The notes beneath the pieces are model-generated. The model was not told the DNA's origin. It saw nothing but the letters and a program-made list of their open reading frames with translations, and searched no databases. Below are positions 11,912 through 24,299 of a stretch of 64,000 nt of DNA, piece after piece (the stretch's first letter is position 1; each line of letters opens with the position of its first letter). Position numbers and translations under genes: made by a program. This DNA comes from Kappaphycus alvarezii (lineage: Eukaryota > Rhodophyta > Florideophyceae > Gigartinales > Solieriaceae). The stretch lies in the NCBI GenBank assembly GCA_002205965.3, contig NADL03000612.1, forward strand, positions 310,001 to 374,000, written 5' to 3'.

Positions 11912-14900
11912 ATCGGGCGACCTGTTTCAGAATGATTCGTTTATCTTTATTGTTTTAATTTCTCATTAAATGTTTGATTCTGAGGTATGATTGCTATACG
12001 ACCTACTCTCATGTTTACATATTGAAACCTACGTAAATTAAAATTATAGTTATAATATTGCGAAATAGCCATTTTGTATTATCCTATCTTAAAACAGACC
12101 TCCAAGATGATAATTAATTACTTTGTCTTTAGCGATATACCCGTTGACTGTGTTTGAAACCTAGTACAGGGTGTACTGTAATATGCAATGGAAGGCAAAC
12201 AGGAAAAAGAAATGCGCAGCATAGACACTCTGTAAGGTATTATGATACCCCTCCAGACCAGGTCAGTTCTGAACAGCAAGAATATTTTAGGACAAAAAAT
12301 TATGTGCGCCAGCCAGCAAGAACTGCCCTAGCACACCCTCCGCCTTTCCTATAACACATTACTCCTACAATTTCATTGCAATAAACCACTTGGATACCCC
12401 TGGTCCTTGAGCACACTAAACACGGACCCAGTGAACGAGACCTCAATCAATACGAATACAGATAGAAACTAAAGAAAATTAACGGCATTGCAGTCCGACT
12501 GAATCAGAATGAAATGAAATAAATGTGCTTCATTTTGGTGATAAAATATGACAAGGGCTATTGAATATTAAAAGGCTTTCTAGAACAGCGATAGCTGGCA
12601 TAATATCTTCAGCAAAAGTTTCGTTGGAGAAATGGAGCAGTTGTTAAGCAAGGGCGATAAAAAATGATCAAAAAAGATTCTCGAAGGAACATGTTTAGCG
12701 AGAAAAATAACTGTGTTGACGGCAAACAAAGAGCAGATAATTATCGAGCAGCTGCTTCTTTGTGCAAGTCGTAAAGCAACCTTAGAAAATGACTCACTAT
12801 GACTCACTACGACGTGTTATGACAAAGATTTCTTCATGTAGTATTTTAATTTGGAAAAAAATATTCGCTGCCAGAGCAAATTGCAGGTCTTTCTCGTATT
12901 TCAAAGTAAACTTACATTTGGAGCCAAATAAAGGGAAGAAGGCTTCATAATAAATACATAGAATTACAAGCATGCCGATCGCTTTCTTCATATCCTTTTA
13001 GAGACCAAAGGGGAAACTCTGTATCCCTGCCAAGTCCGATCTCATTTAAAATATCGACGAAAAAGCATTTTATGGTACATGAGAAGCGCAGAAGAAGGTT
13101 ATTACTATGGAAGATGGAAAACAAGGGGAGATGTTTACAATCACAAATGGGGTATATAAACAATTTATAGCTGTTTTTGTGTTTCTATGTTTCTGCAAGC
13201 GATTAAAGATTAATAATTTATGTGTCATGCAAGGGAAGAGACTCTATTGGCGCCGTTTTGATTCTGCTAAGGAATCTTTTTAGTGAAGCGGTTCAGAATA
13301 TTTCTTTTATTTTTCCTTCCAAATGATGGTTTCTCTGGTCTTTGGCTGTCATGGTGGTCACCGAAAACGGTTCAAAGAAAATGAGTACATTCAATGCGTA
13401 CACAAAACACCTCAACAGTATCATTCAAAACAATTTACGGGACGGGACTATTATTTTGTGTCTGTACGTAAGTTCTTCTCAAAATAGAAGAAGTTGAATT
13501 AAGGAATGTATAGAGAGAAAAATTGAGGTATCATTTTCATTTTTAATAACTTTCAAATCTTGAAGCCGTATCAAAAATATGTAAAGACATAAACAACTGG
13601 ATACCAGGACCTGCGAGACCGGTTTTTTTATTAGAGAAACTCGACACCAAGAAATTTTACTTCATCATTGCTTGTGGTTTACAAAAAATGGTAAAGGATG
13701 CTACCCCCAAAGATAACGAAGATATTTGATGAAACAATCTTGTTCTCAATTTACAAAGATTTTTCAGAACTCATTAATTTTCGTGCCTTATTGTATGAAA
13801 CTTGATGAGGTCCGTAACTATTGTCGAATTTTTACCAGTCAGCTCAATGAATTGGAAACGAATGAGGTTGAGATTGTAAGACAGTACAGTGATGACTATG
13901 CCTTTAAATTAATTTAGTAAGCAACACAGAATGCCCAAGGACCTCCCAAAGAATTTAAAAGTGGAAGTAAAATAATACAAACCGCTGAAATAACGAGCAA
14001 AATCTTCTTGGTGGAAGGAATCCCTAGAATTTATTCAACTGTTGTTAGTATCCTTTTGGTAATATGCTTCATGTAGCAGGGGCGTCAGCACAATATGTCA
14101 CTCTGGAAAAACTCTTTGCTTTCTTTCAATGCGCAACCCAAAAGCTACTCCCCTAAGCATCAAAAAGAAAGCGTATGAATAAATAAGAAGTAAATGTAAA
14201 CATAAAAGGTTCCATAATTCAAGTGAAGAAGCAGAAACATACGTGGAAGGTGATTCTTGCAGACAGCGCAGGTAATTACTATTTGCAGGGGTGCAAAACG
14301 ATTTGTGGGGCGAAACAATAGAGATAGACAGTTTTCATCGGTTCTGTTGTGCATTTTATGTAGTATGCTAATGAATCTTAAAGAAAGCCGTGAGTATGTT
14401 CCAATTTTTATGCTTTTAAATTTTTTAATTTCCTGGCATACAAAATATAAATTGCCCAGTATACGAATGTTATTAGTCTTCTCTTAACGAATTTTTATTC
14501 TATCAGGGACCTTCTGTCTTTAAGCGTTGTGGTTTTTAAGGTCATAAGTATATATTTTTCATTACTTTTAGGGTGTTTGTTGTTAACTGTCCAAATTTGA
14601 CCCGGTCTGGAAGGGTACTCAAGTTTTTCCATTTGTACTGTACTCACAAAATTTGAACTCCTCACCGGGTACTATGCCCTGCAGTAGGAGACACTAGGGT
14701 CGACACTACAAACCAGCCCGTCTCGACGGTCATGTTACTTCACGCACTACTTAGTACTCTATTTTAATATAAGTACACCAAAAACAGTTACGGTACGTCC
14801 CGCACATTAAAATATCGTACTGCACTACCGCAGTTGGTCAGTAAGTGTAAACTCCTCGAAGTATTATTAGTTCCAACATAACTTCACACCGTAGATCCAT

Positions 14901-15215
14901 GTAGCGTACAATATGTACAGAAAAGCCCTCCTGACAGTATATACTGTAGAAAAAAGAGCATGAAATATTAATATGATATTCGATTAATTTAAAGTGCGAA
15001 GTACAATGCGAGGAGAGTAAAGACTGTCAATTAGTACCGTGATTTCGGACGAGTTAATAATATTATCAAGGAAAAAACATGCGAAAATTGCTAAAACTCT
15101 ATCAGTAAGTAATGCGATTCTCTTTTTTGAAGATGCCTCCATGCAGCGACACGGCGATGGCTGAGAAAGTGCTTTAAAGTGTGCCAGTCAAATTGAGACA
15201 ATAAACCATTAATGT
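11912..15215. other. AT-rich region, no gene recognised
   Basis: About 3.3 kb of AT-rich DNA. Plus-strand readings at about 12600-13200 and 13560-13920 contain protein-like stretches such as YSDDYAF, but they are broken by stops and match nothing I recognise. They may be an old transposon. No terminal repeats were seen. Confidence 0.4.
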
Positions 15216-15219
15216 ACCC

Positions 15220-16110
15220 TCAAAAATCCTTCAATGTATGAAATTGGCGCTCATTTTTGAAGGCTCTCTTCTCCAGATTGCCCCAGACGTTCTTAAGTAA
15301 ATTTGAATCGGGCGGTTTTGCTGGAAAGACTAGTGTGTAAATATCATTACTGTCCAAACAGGATCTCGTATAATCACATCTATGAGTGGTAGCATTTTCG
15401 TGCTGCAAAGTAATGGTGTATTCTCCTTCATTCTCTGCAAATGGAAATAAATCAGCTTCCAGCACATTACAGTCACAGTAAAGCTTGCAATCTTGTTTTT
15501 CGAGAATAATTGGGAGCTGCAACACAACAACCTACGAAGAACCCACAAAAATTGTTGATTTCCCTGTCTGTCATAGTCTCGAATGGAGAAAACTTCAGGT
15601 TCTTTCCTCAAATCATGCCAATAATAGGAAAATCCATCTGGCCCATCCAGATTAAACTCCTCCTCATCTATAAATATTACCTCCTTGCAATAAAAGAGAG
15701 ACCAAGTAACGTGATCTATTGCCCATTCTACACGTACTATTTTTATTAACAACCGTCATCTGGGGATATTTTCTTCTTGTAGATCCGTATGACCACTTCC
15801 CGACAGTATCTGCTGGAATCTTTCGATTCTGAATTTGGCAGATTCATAGTTCTTTTCAGTTCGCGATCAGGGTAATTACCGGTTGAGGCATACATAGGTA
15901 GTGCACGGAGTTGCGTACTAAATGATATCTTCGATGGAATGCCTTTTTTCCCTTTTCGGGATTGTTTGAGTCACAATCAAGATATTCACAGTCGTTTTGG
16001 AAAGCTTGATGATCCCAACATTTTTTCCCTCAGATTTATTTCGTGAAATAAAGCGAGAATCGCTCCTTTTCGTTGTTCTGTCAATGGTTTTCCAGGCGTA
16101 TTCAATAAAG
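15220..16110 (-). pseudogene. Tc1/mariner-like transposase relic
   Basis: A plain DNA transposon remnant on the minus strand. Near 16090 the helix-turn-helix start GKPLTEQRKGAILAL is visible. The catalytic part follows at about 15680 with VIFIDEEEFNLDGPDGFSYYWHDLRKEP, shown here in pieces: IDEEEFNLDGPDGF, then YYWHDLRKEPEVFS. After a frame change come LQHENATTHRCDYT (second Asp region degraded) and VFPAKPPDSNLLKNVWGNLE at about 15290-15350. Typical Tc1 transposases are about 340 aa. This copy has at least two frame changes and several stops in its N-terminal half. Terminal repeats were not identified. Confidence 0.75.
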
Positions 16111-16406
16111 AACCAAGTCCGTTTTATATTGTATGGTACAGGCTGGGCTCTAAAGTTGGTTTTCAGAGTTGGTCCTAAGAAAGGGGGGAATGTTTGGGTG
16201 CTTTAACGTCTGATGTAGGTACATGCAATACTGTACTATATACCGTATCAAGAGTTGTAGTAGTTCGCAGCACGGTCGATAAAACCTTCAAGGAAAATTA
16301 CGGTATCAGAGCATGCAGCACCTGAAGAGTGAAAAAATATGGACTGGAACTGGAAACCTAGGTCGCGAGTTCCACGAGAATGGGCCAGGGAGGGGGGGAC
16401 CATTCG

Positions 16407-16750
16407 CTAGGACAGCTCGTGTTCTAACTTCTGAATCTCTTGGCGGTATCCTTCGATAGCCAAGCCTTCGGCGACTCGCATCGCAGCTGCGGCAGCGGCC
16501 GACGTAAACAGCGATGTGATGGCAACGTCACAGGCAATGGGTCTCTCACAGGAGCCAGTGGGGGAGGCAGGAGGATGTACAAATATGTCTCCGGGCCGAA
16601 GCTCGGAACCAGGGCTGAGGTCAGACACTTCGAACTGAGTGTCCAAACCAGCGGCACGGATCCGACGAAGGGCCCTACATGCGTGGTGATATCCTAGGCA
16701 TGGTACAACCCCCCAGTGATCATTCTCCCGAACTCATTGGCTCGGGCCTA
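16407..16750 (-). pseudogene. LINE-like reverse transcriptase C-terminal fragment
   Basis: The minus-strand reading gives HACRALRRIRAAGLD, then RPGDIFVHPP and CDVAITSLFTSAAAAAAM. This is the conserved tail seen downstream of the RT domain in a family of non-LTR retrotransposon proteins (pattern RP-D-h-h, then h-DV-h-h-TSP). The frame ends at 16407. The RT domain itself is absent, which fits a truncated, dead insertion. A second fragment, covering the next segment of the same type of protein, lies at 54060-54430. Confidence 0.5.
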
Positions 16751-17417
16751 GAACGCATTGAAAACAGAGAAACACCTCGGCCGCCAATGAAAACAGCCGC
16801 CTTAAAGGAAAACAAGACGGTACAACACTGCAGAATTTCGTTTCCTTGCCAATTGTCCAGGACCTGCATTCATGCGAGTCCGAAATGCTTCACAATATCC
16901 GACTACACATCTAATACTACTGATGTCCTCCGCCATGATACCAGGATCCTGAAACCAACCTAGAGGCTCTTGCCACACATGATACAGTTTACTGCGGATA
17001 ATGTTCCAGCGCAGATTGCAGATTGCCACCTGTGTAGCTGAAGTCCCTTAACGTACCTTCCAGAGTCCTCATCCACAACGTGTTTCAGACAAGACTGGGT
17101 TCAGCGCTAAGATTGATTTTAGCATGGGCACTTTAAGCCCAACTCGTTTTCCCTTTGAAGCTGTACTTACTGTCCTCTTACAACTGTGTGCGGGAAAACT
17201 GCACGCTGCCGGTTCGAGCACCGGATCTGCACACCATATCTCAACATCCCGGTCTCTCCCGTATGTTGTATCAAGATCAAAATCTCGCGTCGATCGATAG
17301 CCTTAAGCTTGCTTCGGTAGGAACAATTCTGCAAAATCCTAGGTGCTTGTTTCGCAACCAACAGGCTTGTTGAAGAAGTATCCCAATCTTCGCAAGTCCC
17401 CCGATACCCCTTCAGTC
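16751..17417. other. no gene recognised
   Basis: A minus-strand stretch at about 16800-17030 reads ICNLRWNIIRSKLYHVWQEP and has coding-like composition. It could be an exon remnant or part of the neighbouring LINE, but nothing can be named. It lies just downstream of the FIST gene stop. Confidence 0.35.
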
Positions 17418-19001
17418 CTAACTCGAAGCTTTCGCTACACGACCATATATCGACAAGTATAGCACAGAGGCAGATAAAAGAAAACTATTTCCGGCTGTCC
17501 CCATCAGACCACCGGCCGGCAATGGTCCAATCTGCTGCTTCGACGTCATCATAATAGTCGGCACGGGAAATCTTTCACAATACATAGTCCGATCCGCGTC
17601 TGCCGCAATGTTACCGTACAGGTTTTCCCCTCGCTCTGAATCCACGATTATCATCGCACCCATAAGACTCATTCCATCAATCATTCTTGAACTCCCCTCC
17701 AGCGTCAACCTGTTCAACAGCGTCTTCAACTCAGACCGTGCCGCTTCTTCATCTCGAATTTGAAACTGCACCCGGCTGCCCAATCTTACATCTCCTTCAA
17801 CCGCCAGGCTCCTGGTTCCTTGATCAAATCCCACTACCTTTCGGATGACCATTTCCACAGGTTGTTTTCGTTCCTCTTCTGCATCAACAACCTTCGGCCC
17901 GCCTTCTGACATGCTCGACAAAGAAGATACCGCTAAATCCACCACTTTCGGGACCTCAATCCCCATGAGCAAGTACTTCCTCGCGTACTCGCGGTCCTCC
18001 TGCGATATGGCATCAGTACCTGCCCACATGTCCATTAACATCATAGGAGCACCCTGGCTCTCTGCCGGAGTTCCAATCTCTTTGACGCGCGTTACCTCAT
18101 TTCCGTTTCGGACTTCCAGCACCTCTAGCAACGGCCCTACTCCCCGTGACCCTTGTCCTACAGTGACGTCAATCTGAACGTGAGGGGAGGCGAAAGAGAG
18201 ACCAATTGCACCGCTTTTCACTGCACCTTGGGAATTGAACAGGTATACTTCATCAAGCGCATGGGCATGGCCCGCACAAGCTCCCAGCTTTCGGACACCT
18301 GGGTAAGCAAAGTCTAGCGAAGACAAAAGATCGGAAACGGATTCAAAACTTGGATGATACAAAAGCATAATGGTTTGCTGCGATGATTGTGCGGAAGGTG
18401 TGCCTATTACGTCAAACCATTGTTGCTGAGTCCAGTCTAAATTAAACGCCTTTGGTTCGATGTAAAACGTCCTCAGGTGAGTATCGTTAGGAAACGAAAC
18501 GAGGGCAACGACGGCGGAAGGATTTTCAGGGCCAGGGTAGTCAGCGGTGGTGCAACCGAAGAATTTGGTATCGCGAGAGAGGACGCGATACATGGCCAGG
18601 GAGTTTTTGGCGACGGAGATGACACGTTTACATTCATCGGCAGGATGGGATTCGGACGTGGTTTTGACATAGAGAAGCGCAAGACACGCAGTACGACCAC
18701 GAGCAGCGAGATTGGAAGCGGCGATTGAAAGTGACTCTTTCAGGGCGTCGAGTATTCGCGGTTTGGTGGATTGACCTACCACGTAAGAGATAGAGGTCGC
18801 AAGAGGGGCACTTGCTTGACAGGTTTTCGGGATTGGTGCCCGGGGAGATACGGGTTTCCGAAGGGGAGGGGGGCGACGCTGCTGAAAAAAGGATGAGAAG
18901 TAATTGAAGGAACATTTTGAATTGTGGGTGCAAGTTGTTCTCTCCGTGAGAGAGATTGCAGAAGCGAATGCTGAAGTCATGATGAGATAATCCCTAAACA
19001 A
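17418..19001 (-). CDS. FIST-domain protein (FIST_N plus FIST_C)
   Basis: A single open frame of 527 aa. The FIST_N-like part starts near residue 72 (ISYVVGQSTKPRILDALKES) and includes FFGCTTADYPGP near 146-157, the family's core glycine/cysteine turn. The FIST_C-like part covers roughly 310-505, with RLGSRVQFQIRDEEAARSEL, GAMIIVDSERGENLYG and QIGPLPAGG. FIST domains are proposed small-ligand sensory modules, widespread in bacteria and found in eukaryotic F-box protein FBXO22. No F-box is seen here. The first 70 residues are Ser/Pro/Arg-rich and could be a targeting peptide. Met8 is an alternative start. A TTTTTTCAG near 18880 could be an acceptor of an unnoticed intron. The C-terminus ends in a hydrophobic stretch (FLLSASVLYLSIYG). 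Confidence 0.8.
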   Translation of the reverse strand: MFRDYLIMTSAFASAISLTERTTCTHNSKCSFNYFSSFFQQRRPPPLRKPVSPRAPIPKTCQASAPLATSISYVVGQSTKPRILDALKESLSIAASNLAARGRTACLALLYVKTTSESHPADECKRVISVAKNSLAMYRVLSRDTKFFGCTTADYPGPENPSAVVALVSFPNDTHLRTFYIEPKAFNLDWTQQQWFDVIGTPSAQSSQQTIMLLYHPSFESVSDLLSSLDFAYPGVRKLGACAGHAHALDEVYLFNSQGAVKSGAIGLSFASPHVQIDVTVGQGSRGVGPLLEVLEVRNGNEVTRVKEIGTPAESQGAPMMLMDMWAGTDAISQEDREYARKYLLMGIEVPKVVDLAVSSLSSMSEGGPKVVDAEEERKQPVEMVIRKVVGFDQGTRSLAVEGDVRLGSRVQFQIRDEEAARSELKTLLNRLTLEGSSRMIDGMSLMGAMIIVDSERGENLYGNIAADADRTMYCERFPVPTIMMTSKQQIGPLPAGGLMGTAGNSFLLSASVLYLSIYGRVAKASS

Positions 19002-19205
19002 GGATTGGGCACGGAAACTTGTGACAGGAAGCTCAATTTTTGAAAGGGGATGCCGCTACATTCTAGAGCTGCGCTCTAAAGCGGTTTCGAGCATGACTTG
19101 GATCAACGGCTTCAAGCGGATGTTTTAGAGATCGAAGGGGGGAGATGCAGCTCCGCCAGCGTAAAAATCAGCCAAATCGTTGGAAATTTGCACTCCGGGA
19201 AATCA

Positions 19206-19240
19206 AATTTGAGCTTACTGTACAGTACTAAGCTCAAATT
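19206..19240. repeat. perfect hairpin with TACTGTACAGTA at its apex
   Basis: Arms AATTTGAGCTTA (19206-19217) and TAAGCTCAAATT (19229-19240) are exact reverse complements. They enclose CTGTACAGTAC, which is part of the window-wide palindrome family. The hairpin lies about 205 bp upstream of the FIST start. It could be a tiny foldback insertion or a regulatory hairpin. The role is unknown. Confidence 0.75.
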
Positions 19241-19736
19241 CACCCCCAGAAAAACATCGAAATAAATGAATTTTACTCATGTGCAGTACTGTACTGTAAC
19301 CGGACGGGCACGAAACCTGTAACACGTGGACAGACGGGTGAAGAGCGACCGATTGCACAGAGTCACTCTTAACGCTTTGGCGACTAATTGAAATAGGCTC
19401 ATAGTCCAATTGAGAAGTAGGGCAAGAATGGAAAGGCAATGGTGGGTCAGTTGGGCGTACATAAGCAGGAAACCTGCGGCTCCACGAGTTAGGAAGAAAG
19501 GCAAGCGGTGGGGTGATAGTGAACAAGCAGCGTACGGTGAGAGCCACGGAAGAGAGCTGTGAATCAGTGAATAAAGTGCATTGCTTGTTGGGCATCGTTT
19601 CCGGGTATTCGAGAATAGTCGAGTATTCGTGAGTGAGCGAAGATCAAGAAGTATCTGAGCCTGAACTTGGGTCCGGTGTGGATTGCAGGCAATACCCAGC
19701 ACCTCCTGCCACGTGTAAGTGGCAACAGTACTGTAC

Positions 19737-20117
19737 TGTTACAGCTTACTGCGAAGACTGTAAAGCACGCATCAGGTTGCTTGTCACACGAACAGTGATG
19801 CCTCTCTGGGCCTGGAGACCAGGCCAGGGGCACTTTATATAGACTAGCGAGGTTCTGTAAAGTCACTACTGTGCGAACTGTGCACTAGAATGTATCAAAT
19901 GCAGTAATATGATACGATATCTACGCTCCGGTACAAATTTACTGGATACCAACCCACATATCTACCACAGTAAATTAGCCCCCCACTTACACATTGAATC
20001 AAATGCCGTAGTTACATTTGACACGAATGCATTAATGCAGTTGTCCGATAGTGCAAATTTCACTGCACTAGACTGACAATACACGTGCACATGCCAAGTA
20101 CTAATTGAGCCGTAACA
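19737..20117 (-). repeat. 3' LTR of gypsy element 2, with an inserted 84-bp module
   Basis: 381 bp, TGTTAC...GTAACA. The minus-strand TATA box TATATAAA is at 19834-19841. It differs in length from the 5' LTR because of the module at 19910-19993. Without that module the two LTRs have almost equal length. Confidence 0.75.
19910..19993 (+). repeat. 84-bp module, copy 1 (inserted in LTR)
   Basis: The module begins TGATACGATATCTACGCTCC and ends near ACTTACACA. The same 84 bp, with about five differences, lie at 29190-29273. The matching place in the 5' LTR (around 26283) lacks it and shows an uninterrupted sequence, so it was inserted after the retroelement. It has no obvious inverted ends and no coding capacity. 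Confidence 0.75.
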
Positions 20118-20378
20118 TTTGTACCTTGTGCACTCCTCGCGTACAGTACATCACCCGAAAAATAAAATATCAACTTGAAACACACACAAATTCAAAAAAA
20201 CGAAAAAATCACGAGACAAATCCAATCACAGGAAGCATCGACTCAGACAGTATTTCTGGACCTCCCCTTCGATTCCAAATCCAATTCCGCCCTACAGACC
20301 AGCTTGGACGTCTGCGGTACTTGGTCCGGGCTGCTTGCTGGGTTTACTGCTTGCGATTGTGCATCTGGTTTCCTCAAT

Positions 20379-20460
20379 GGCCCGGTACAGTAACCATTGA
20401 AGCCCGGGTACAGTAACCGTTGAGGGCCGGGTGTAGTAACCGTTGAGGGCGGGTAACTGT
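20379..20460 (+). repeat. short tandem repeat, about 23-bp unit, 3.5 copies
   Basis: Units of the form GGGTACAGTAACCGTTGAGG recur three to four times with a few changes. They lie inside gypsy element 2 near its 3' LTR. The unit resembles the CCGCTGAGGGTC words in the 29-kb duplicated repeat. Confidence 0.65.
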
Positions 20461-21229
20461 AGCCTACTGTAAGCATACCTCAGGATTCCTGCATTAGCAC
20501 CCCCTTACATACCTACCGTCGGTGTTTCCGTACCATCCGTTTCAGCAAGGCTTGGACGATGAGCGGTCGATGCGATTTTATCGCGGGCGCGAGCCTGGTG
20601 ACTTGAAGTAATGCCGGTCGTACTGCCATGCTGCCCCGACCTGTCATTAGGGGCGGATAGCGGTGAGTGCAAGCGAGTATTTCCGGCAGACAGAGTGTCG
20701 TGGCCTGCAGTCTTTGTCTTGATTGGAACTGGCCGCGCAATTTCCTGCAAGAGGCCAGCTGGGCTAAGGGTTAAAACGGGCTTCCGCTAATAGCTTCCTT
20801 GGGACGCCTCATAGGGGTCATTTGCACCCATCCCGTGCGTGCAGGGATGATACAGGCAGCTGAAACCACGTCCTACCCAGCGGGTCGCTGAGGGCCGGGT
20901 TTCCGACACCTAGGGATCCTTGCAATGATGAAAAGGGACTTGGCACATCTTTTTTTGCGGAAGATGTGGTTAGCGATGAAATCGCGTCCCACCTACAGGG
21001 TCCGTAGGGGCCTGGAGTCGGACTCCTGAAGATTGTCCGAAGCATGTAGCGTAGTCTCCCAGAGGGAGTCTGGGCCGTCCTGTGAGAGCGGGTTATCAAC
21101 CCCTTTCGCTACAAAAATTTAATACAAACGCACCACAACCTCTGGTAATTCACTTTCCGGGGTCCATCTGGGCTACCTTCTTCGCGAAAGTTGTACCTTG
21201 AAATAACGTTCTAATTCACTTGTCTTCTC

Positions 21230-22640
21230 ATTCCTCCTTGTCTCTTCTCCAGATATTTTCTTCACTGTTCGTAAGGAATCCGGGAACACACCATCGACCG
21301 GGTTTCCAGTTTCTGCAACTTGATCTCCGATCCTTCGCAGCCTGTTGGCGTGTGATCTGGCTAGCTTACCCCCCTACTTCAGACTCCAAGATATATACGA
21401 CTCTTCCTAGCCTTTCCTTGACCCTTTACGGTCCAATCCAGGGCTTGATGACCTCATTTTCTTCAGCTTTGCTCAATTCTACTGACCATAGCAAGACGCG
21501 ATCTCCCTCCTTAAATTCGATCGGATTGACCCGTTTGTCATATTATCTCTTGGCTCTGGACCTTGAATTTCTACCTTGGACATATAAGCGGCGGTGAAGA
21601 AGTTTTAAGGGACTGGGAAGATACTCCGGTTCGTTTTCAAACCAGGCTGTTTCCACTTCGACCCCGGACTGGAATGCTTCAACCCCAAACATAGCCTTGT
21701 ACGGCGTGATACCTGTCGCTGCGCACACGCCAGTATTGTACCGAAAAAATGGTAAGGTGACGTGTTCATCCCAATCATCCGTGCCGGTGGCCATAAAACT
21801 CGCAAGGTCCTTGATAAGGGTACGGTTCCATCTCTCTACTGTGCCATTCGCTTGAGGATGAAATGGATAGGCCTGCATTCTATCGATGCCTAAGAAATCA
21901 GTCAGACTTCTCACCACCGACCTAGTCAAGTTTGGACCCCCATCTGACATCAAGGTCTCCATCGGGCCGAATATCGAAATCCATTCGTCGATGAGCACTT
22001 TCGAAATAGTCTCAGCCCTTTCATCCGATATGGCCTTAGCCCTTACAAATCTTGTGAAGACATCAACTATTGCTAGAACTTTGATGTTACCGCTTGCCGT
22101 GCGTGGAGTGATCGTCTGGATGTCAAAAGCGACCTGCTGAAACCTTCGTTTCGGATGAACCACCTCCAAAGGAGCCTGTCGGGCTGAATTACGCTCCCGT
22201 GCTACTGTGCAATGCAGACAGTTCCTCAGGAATGCAGACACATCACGCCGCATCCCCTTCCAGTAGTACCGAGGAAGCAACTTGCATATCGTCCGTCGGA
22301 GACCGTAATGCCCATACACTTGTGAACCATGGACCCATTTAAGGACCTCAGGCACTAATGACTTTGGCGTCACAATGGGAAGCTCATCTCTTCCGAAGTA
22401 TCGCAGAACCCCGTCTTCATCCACCAAGAACTTATCCTGCGATCGTGCGTAGGCCTGCAGATCCCTAAACTCTGCGATCTGCGTCTCCCGAAACCGCTGT
22501 TTATCTGGCGGGTATCGTTTGTGGTCGTGCTCTGGTGTTCTGCCATGATGTTCTTCTACAAGTCTCGAAATGGCTTCGTTCCCTGCCTCCTCCCTAGCCC
22601 GCTCCAAACTTTTGGAATCAATTTCCCCGTAGCACCTCTG
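21230..22640 (-). pseudogene. integrase of gypsy element 2
   Basis: The zinc-binding HHCC region (HYGLRRTICKLLPRYYWKGM, then CLHC) is at about 22190-22320. The core shows VAFDIQTI, MSDGGPN and the ANGTVERWNRTL segment, supplying the D, D and E residues. A GPY/F-like C-terminal region (WIGPYRV) appears near 21430. This enzyme would insert element DNA into the genome. It is part of a broken fossil copy. Confidence 0.85.
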
Positions 22641-22649
22641 GCGTAGGGG

Positions 22650-23966
22650 CTTCGGGACTGCGTCCCGGCTCAGGGTGTCTGGGACAACTAGTTCTGGTCC
22701 GTTGCGGTGCTCTATATTGAAGTCAAAATCCTGAATTGCAATGACCCACCTGGCCAACTTCTCCCGAGGCTCTTTAAGGTTAAGCAACCATTTCAGTGAC
22801 AAATGGTCTGTAACTACCGTGAAAGATTCTCCATGCAGTTAATGACGCCATTTTTGTAAGGCGTACACGATTTCCAAGCACTCTTTCTCCGTGGGTGCAT
22901 AGTTTTTCTCCGATTTCCGAAGGGCTCTGCTGGCGAACGAGATGGGACGCCATCGACCCGTCTCATCGGCTTGAAGCAAAACTCCACCGAGTCCGTACGA
23001 GCTGGCGTCTGTCATCACCCTTTTGTTTGCTCCCCGTATAGGCGCGGCTAAGACCTCTGGCTTAATTAGGTCATCCTTCAACATTAACAAGGCCTTCTCT
23101 TGTGCTATACCCCATTTATCCGACCAGTCTGGTATAATCAGTCGCTCCCCATGCCGCCTTTTCTTGGAAAAACCTGTTCCCTTGAGGACGTCATAGAGTG
23201 GGGCGGCTTTGTCCGCAAAATGGTCGACGAATGCAGCGAAGAAGTACACGAGCCCCAGAAACCTAATTAGTTCATCCCCTTATGCCGGCTCGACCAGGTT
23301 CCTGATAGCCTCAATGTGCTTGTCAGAAGGCATCAAACCTTCTTCGTCCACTACATGGCCCAACACTTCCGCTCGCCGAACCCCGAAGGAGCACTTGGAT
23401 AACTTGAGTCTCACACCCACCATGAGCAGAGTATCCAATATGGCACCTAAGGAATCGAGATGCTCCTCCTCAGTGCCAGTTACGATGCTTGTATCATCTA
23501 GGAAAGCCAATACGTCTCTCCTCTTCCGATGCCACAAGATGTTATCGACTACCCGTTGGAAAGTTCCAGGAGCGTTTTTCAACCCCATAGGCAGTCGGGT
23601 GTATTGATATAGGCCTAGCACTGTTCGTACCTCCGTATATGGCTTGGAATCAGGATGTAAAGGGACCTGGTAGAAGCTATCCTTAAGTTCAAAGACTGAG
23701 AAGATCTTCTTACCACCCAAACAGTCCAAGATCTCTCGCATGTTCTCCATTGGGTAAGGTTCTGTGATGGTGAGATCATTTAGGCGTCGGAAATCGGATG
23801 TAACCCGAATTCCTGAATCCTTTTTTTTCACAAACACATTATTTGTAGCCCTAGGGGATACTGACGGCTCTAGAACCCCAAGTTCAATAAGAATCCGCAT
23901 TGAAAGGTGCTTGATATCTTCCTCTTTGGGTGATCGCCTCCGCATCGGGGCACAGACCGGCTCCAC
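22650..23966 (-). pseudogene. reverse transcriptase and RNase H of gypsy element 2
   Basis: RT covers about 23280-23966, with TNNVFVKKKDSGIRVTSDFR, RLPMGLKNAPGTFQR and the catalytic AFLDDTSIV. RNase H covers about 22690-23249, with RVMTDASSYGLGGVLLQA and KECLEIVYAL, and ends near SLKWLLN. The domain order is that of Ty3/gypsy. The copy is broken. Confidence 0.85.
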
Positions 23967-24299
23967 GTTGGGTTTCAGTGATATCCTGTGCTGTATTCGT
24001 ACAATTTACCCAAGGCCCTTGAAAATATTTCGACGCTCCCACAACAGGTTACGAAGCTCACCTTACATCTCCTTGCTTGAAGAAAACCATTGACTCTATG
24101 GCTTTGTCCACTTCATGGTCCTCAATGACCGCCTGAATTGTTTCAGGCACGAATTCCCTCTGCTCTTCCCGTGTGGACAGGGGACCCTTAACCCTCTTCC
24201 CATGATACAATATGGACGCTAAATCCGTTCCCAAGTCTAGCCAAAGCTTGTGCTTTCGCCAGAACCGCTGCCTTATCAACAGCTTGTCCGGAAGTTGGG

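Noticed and set aside
12600-13920. Plus-strand coding-like stretches, including YSDDYAF
   Set aside because: They are interrupted by many stops and match no transposase or host family I recognise. A YxDD-like word alone is not evidence of RT.
14576-14960. Possible LTR or terminal repeat in AT-rich DNA (GACCCGGTCTGGAAGGG...)
   Set aside because: No second copy or inverted partner was found in the window.
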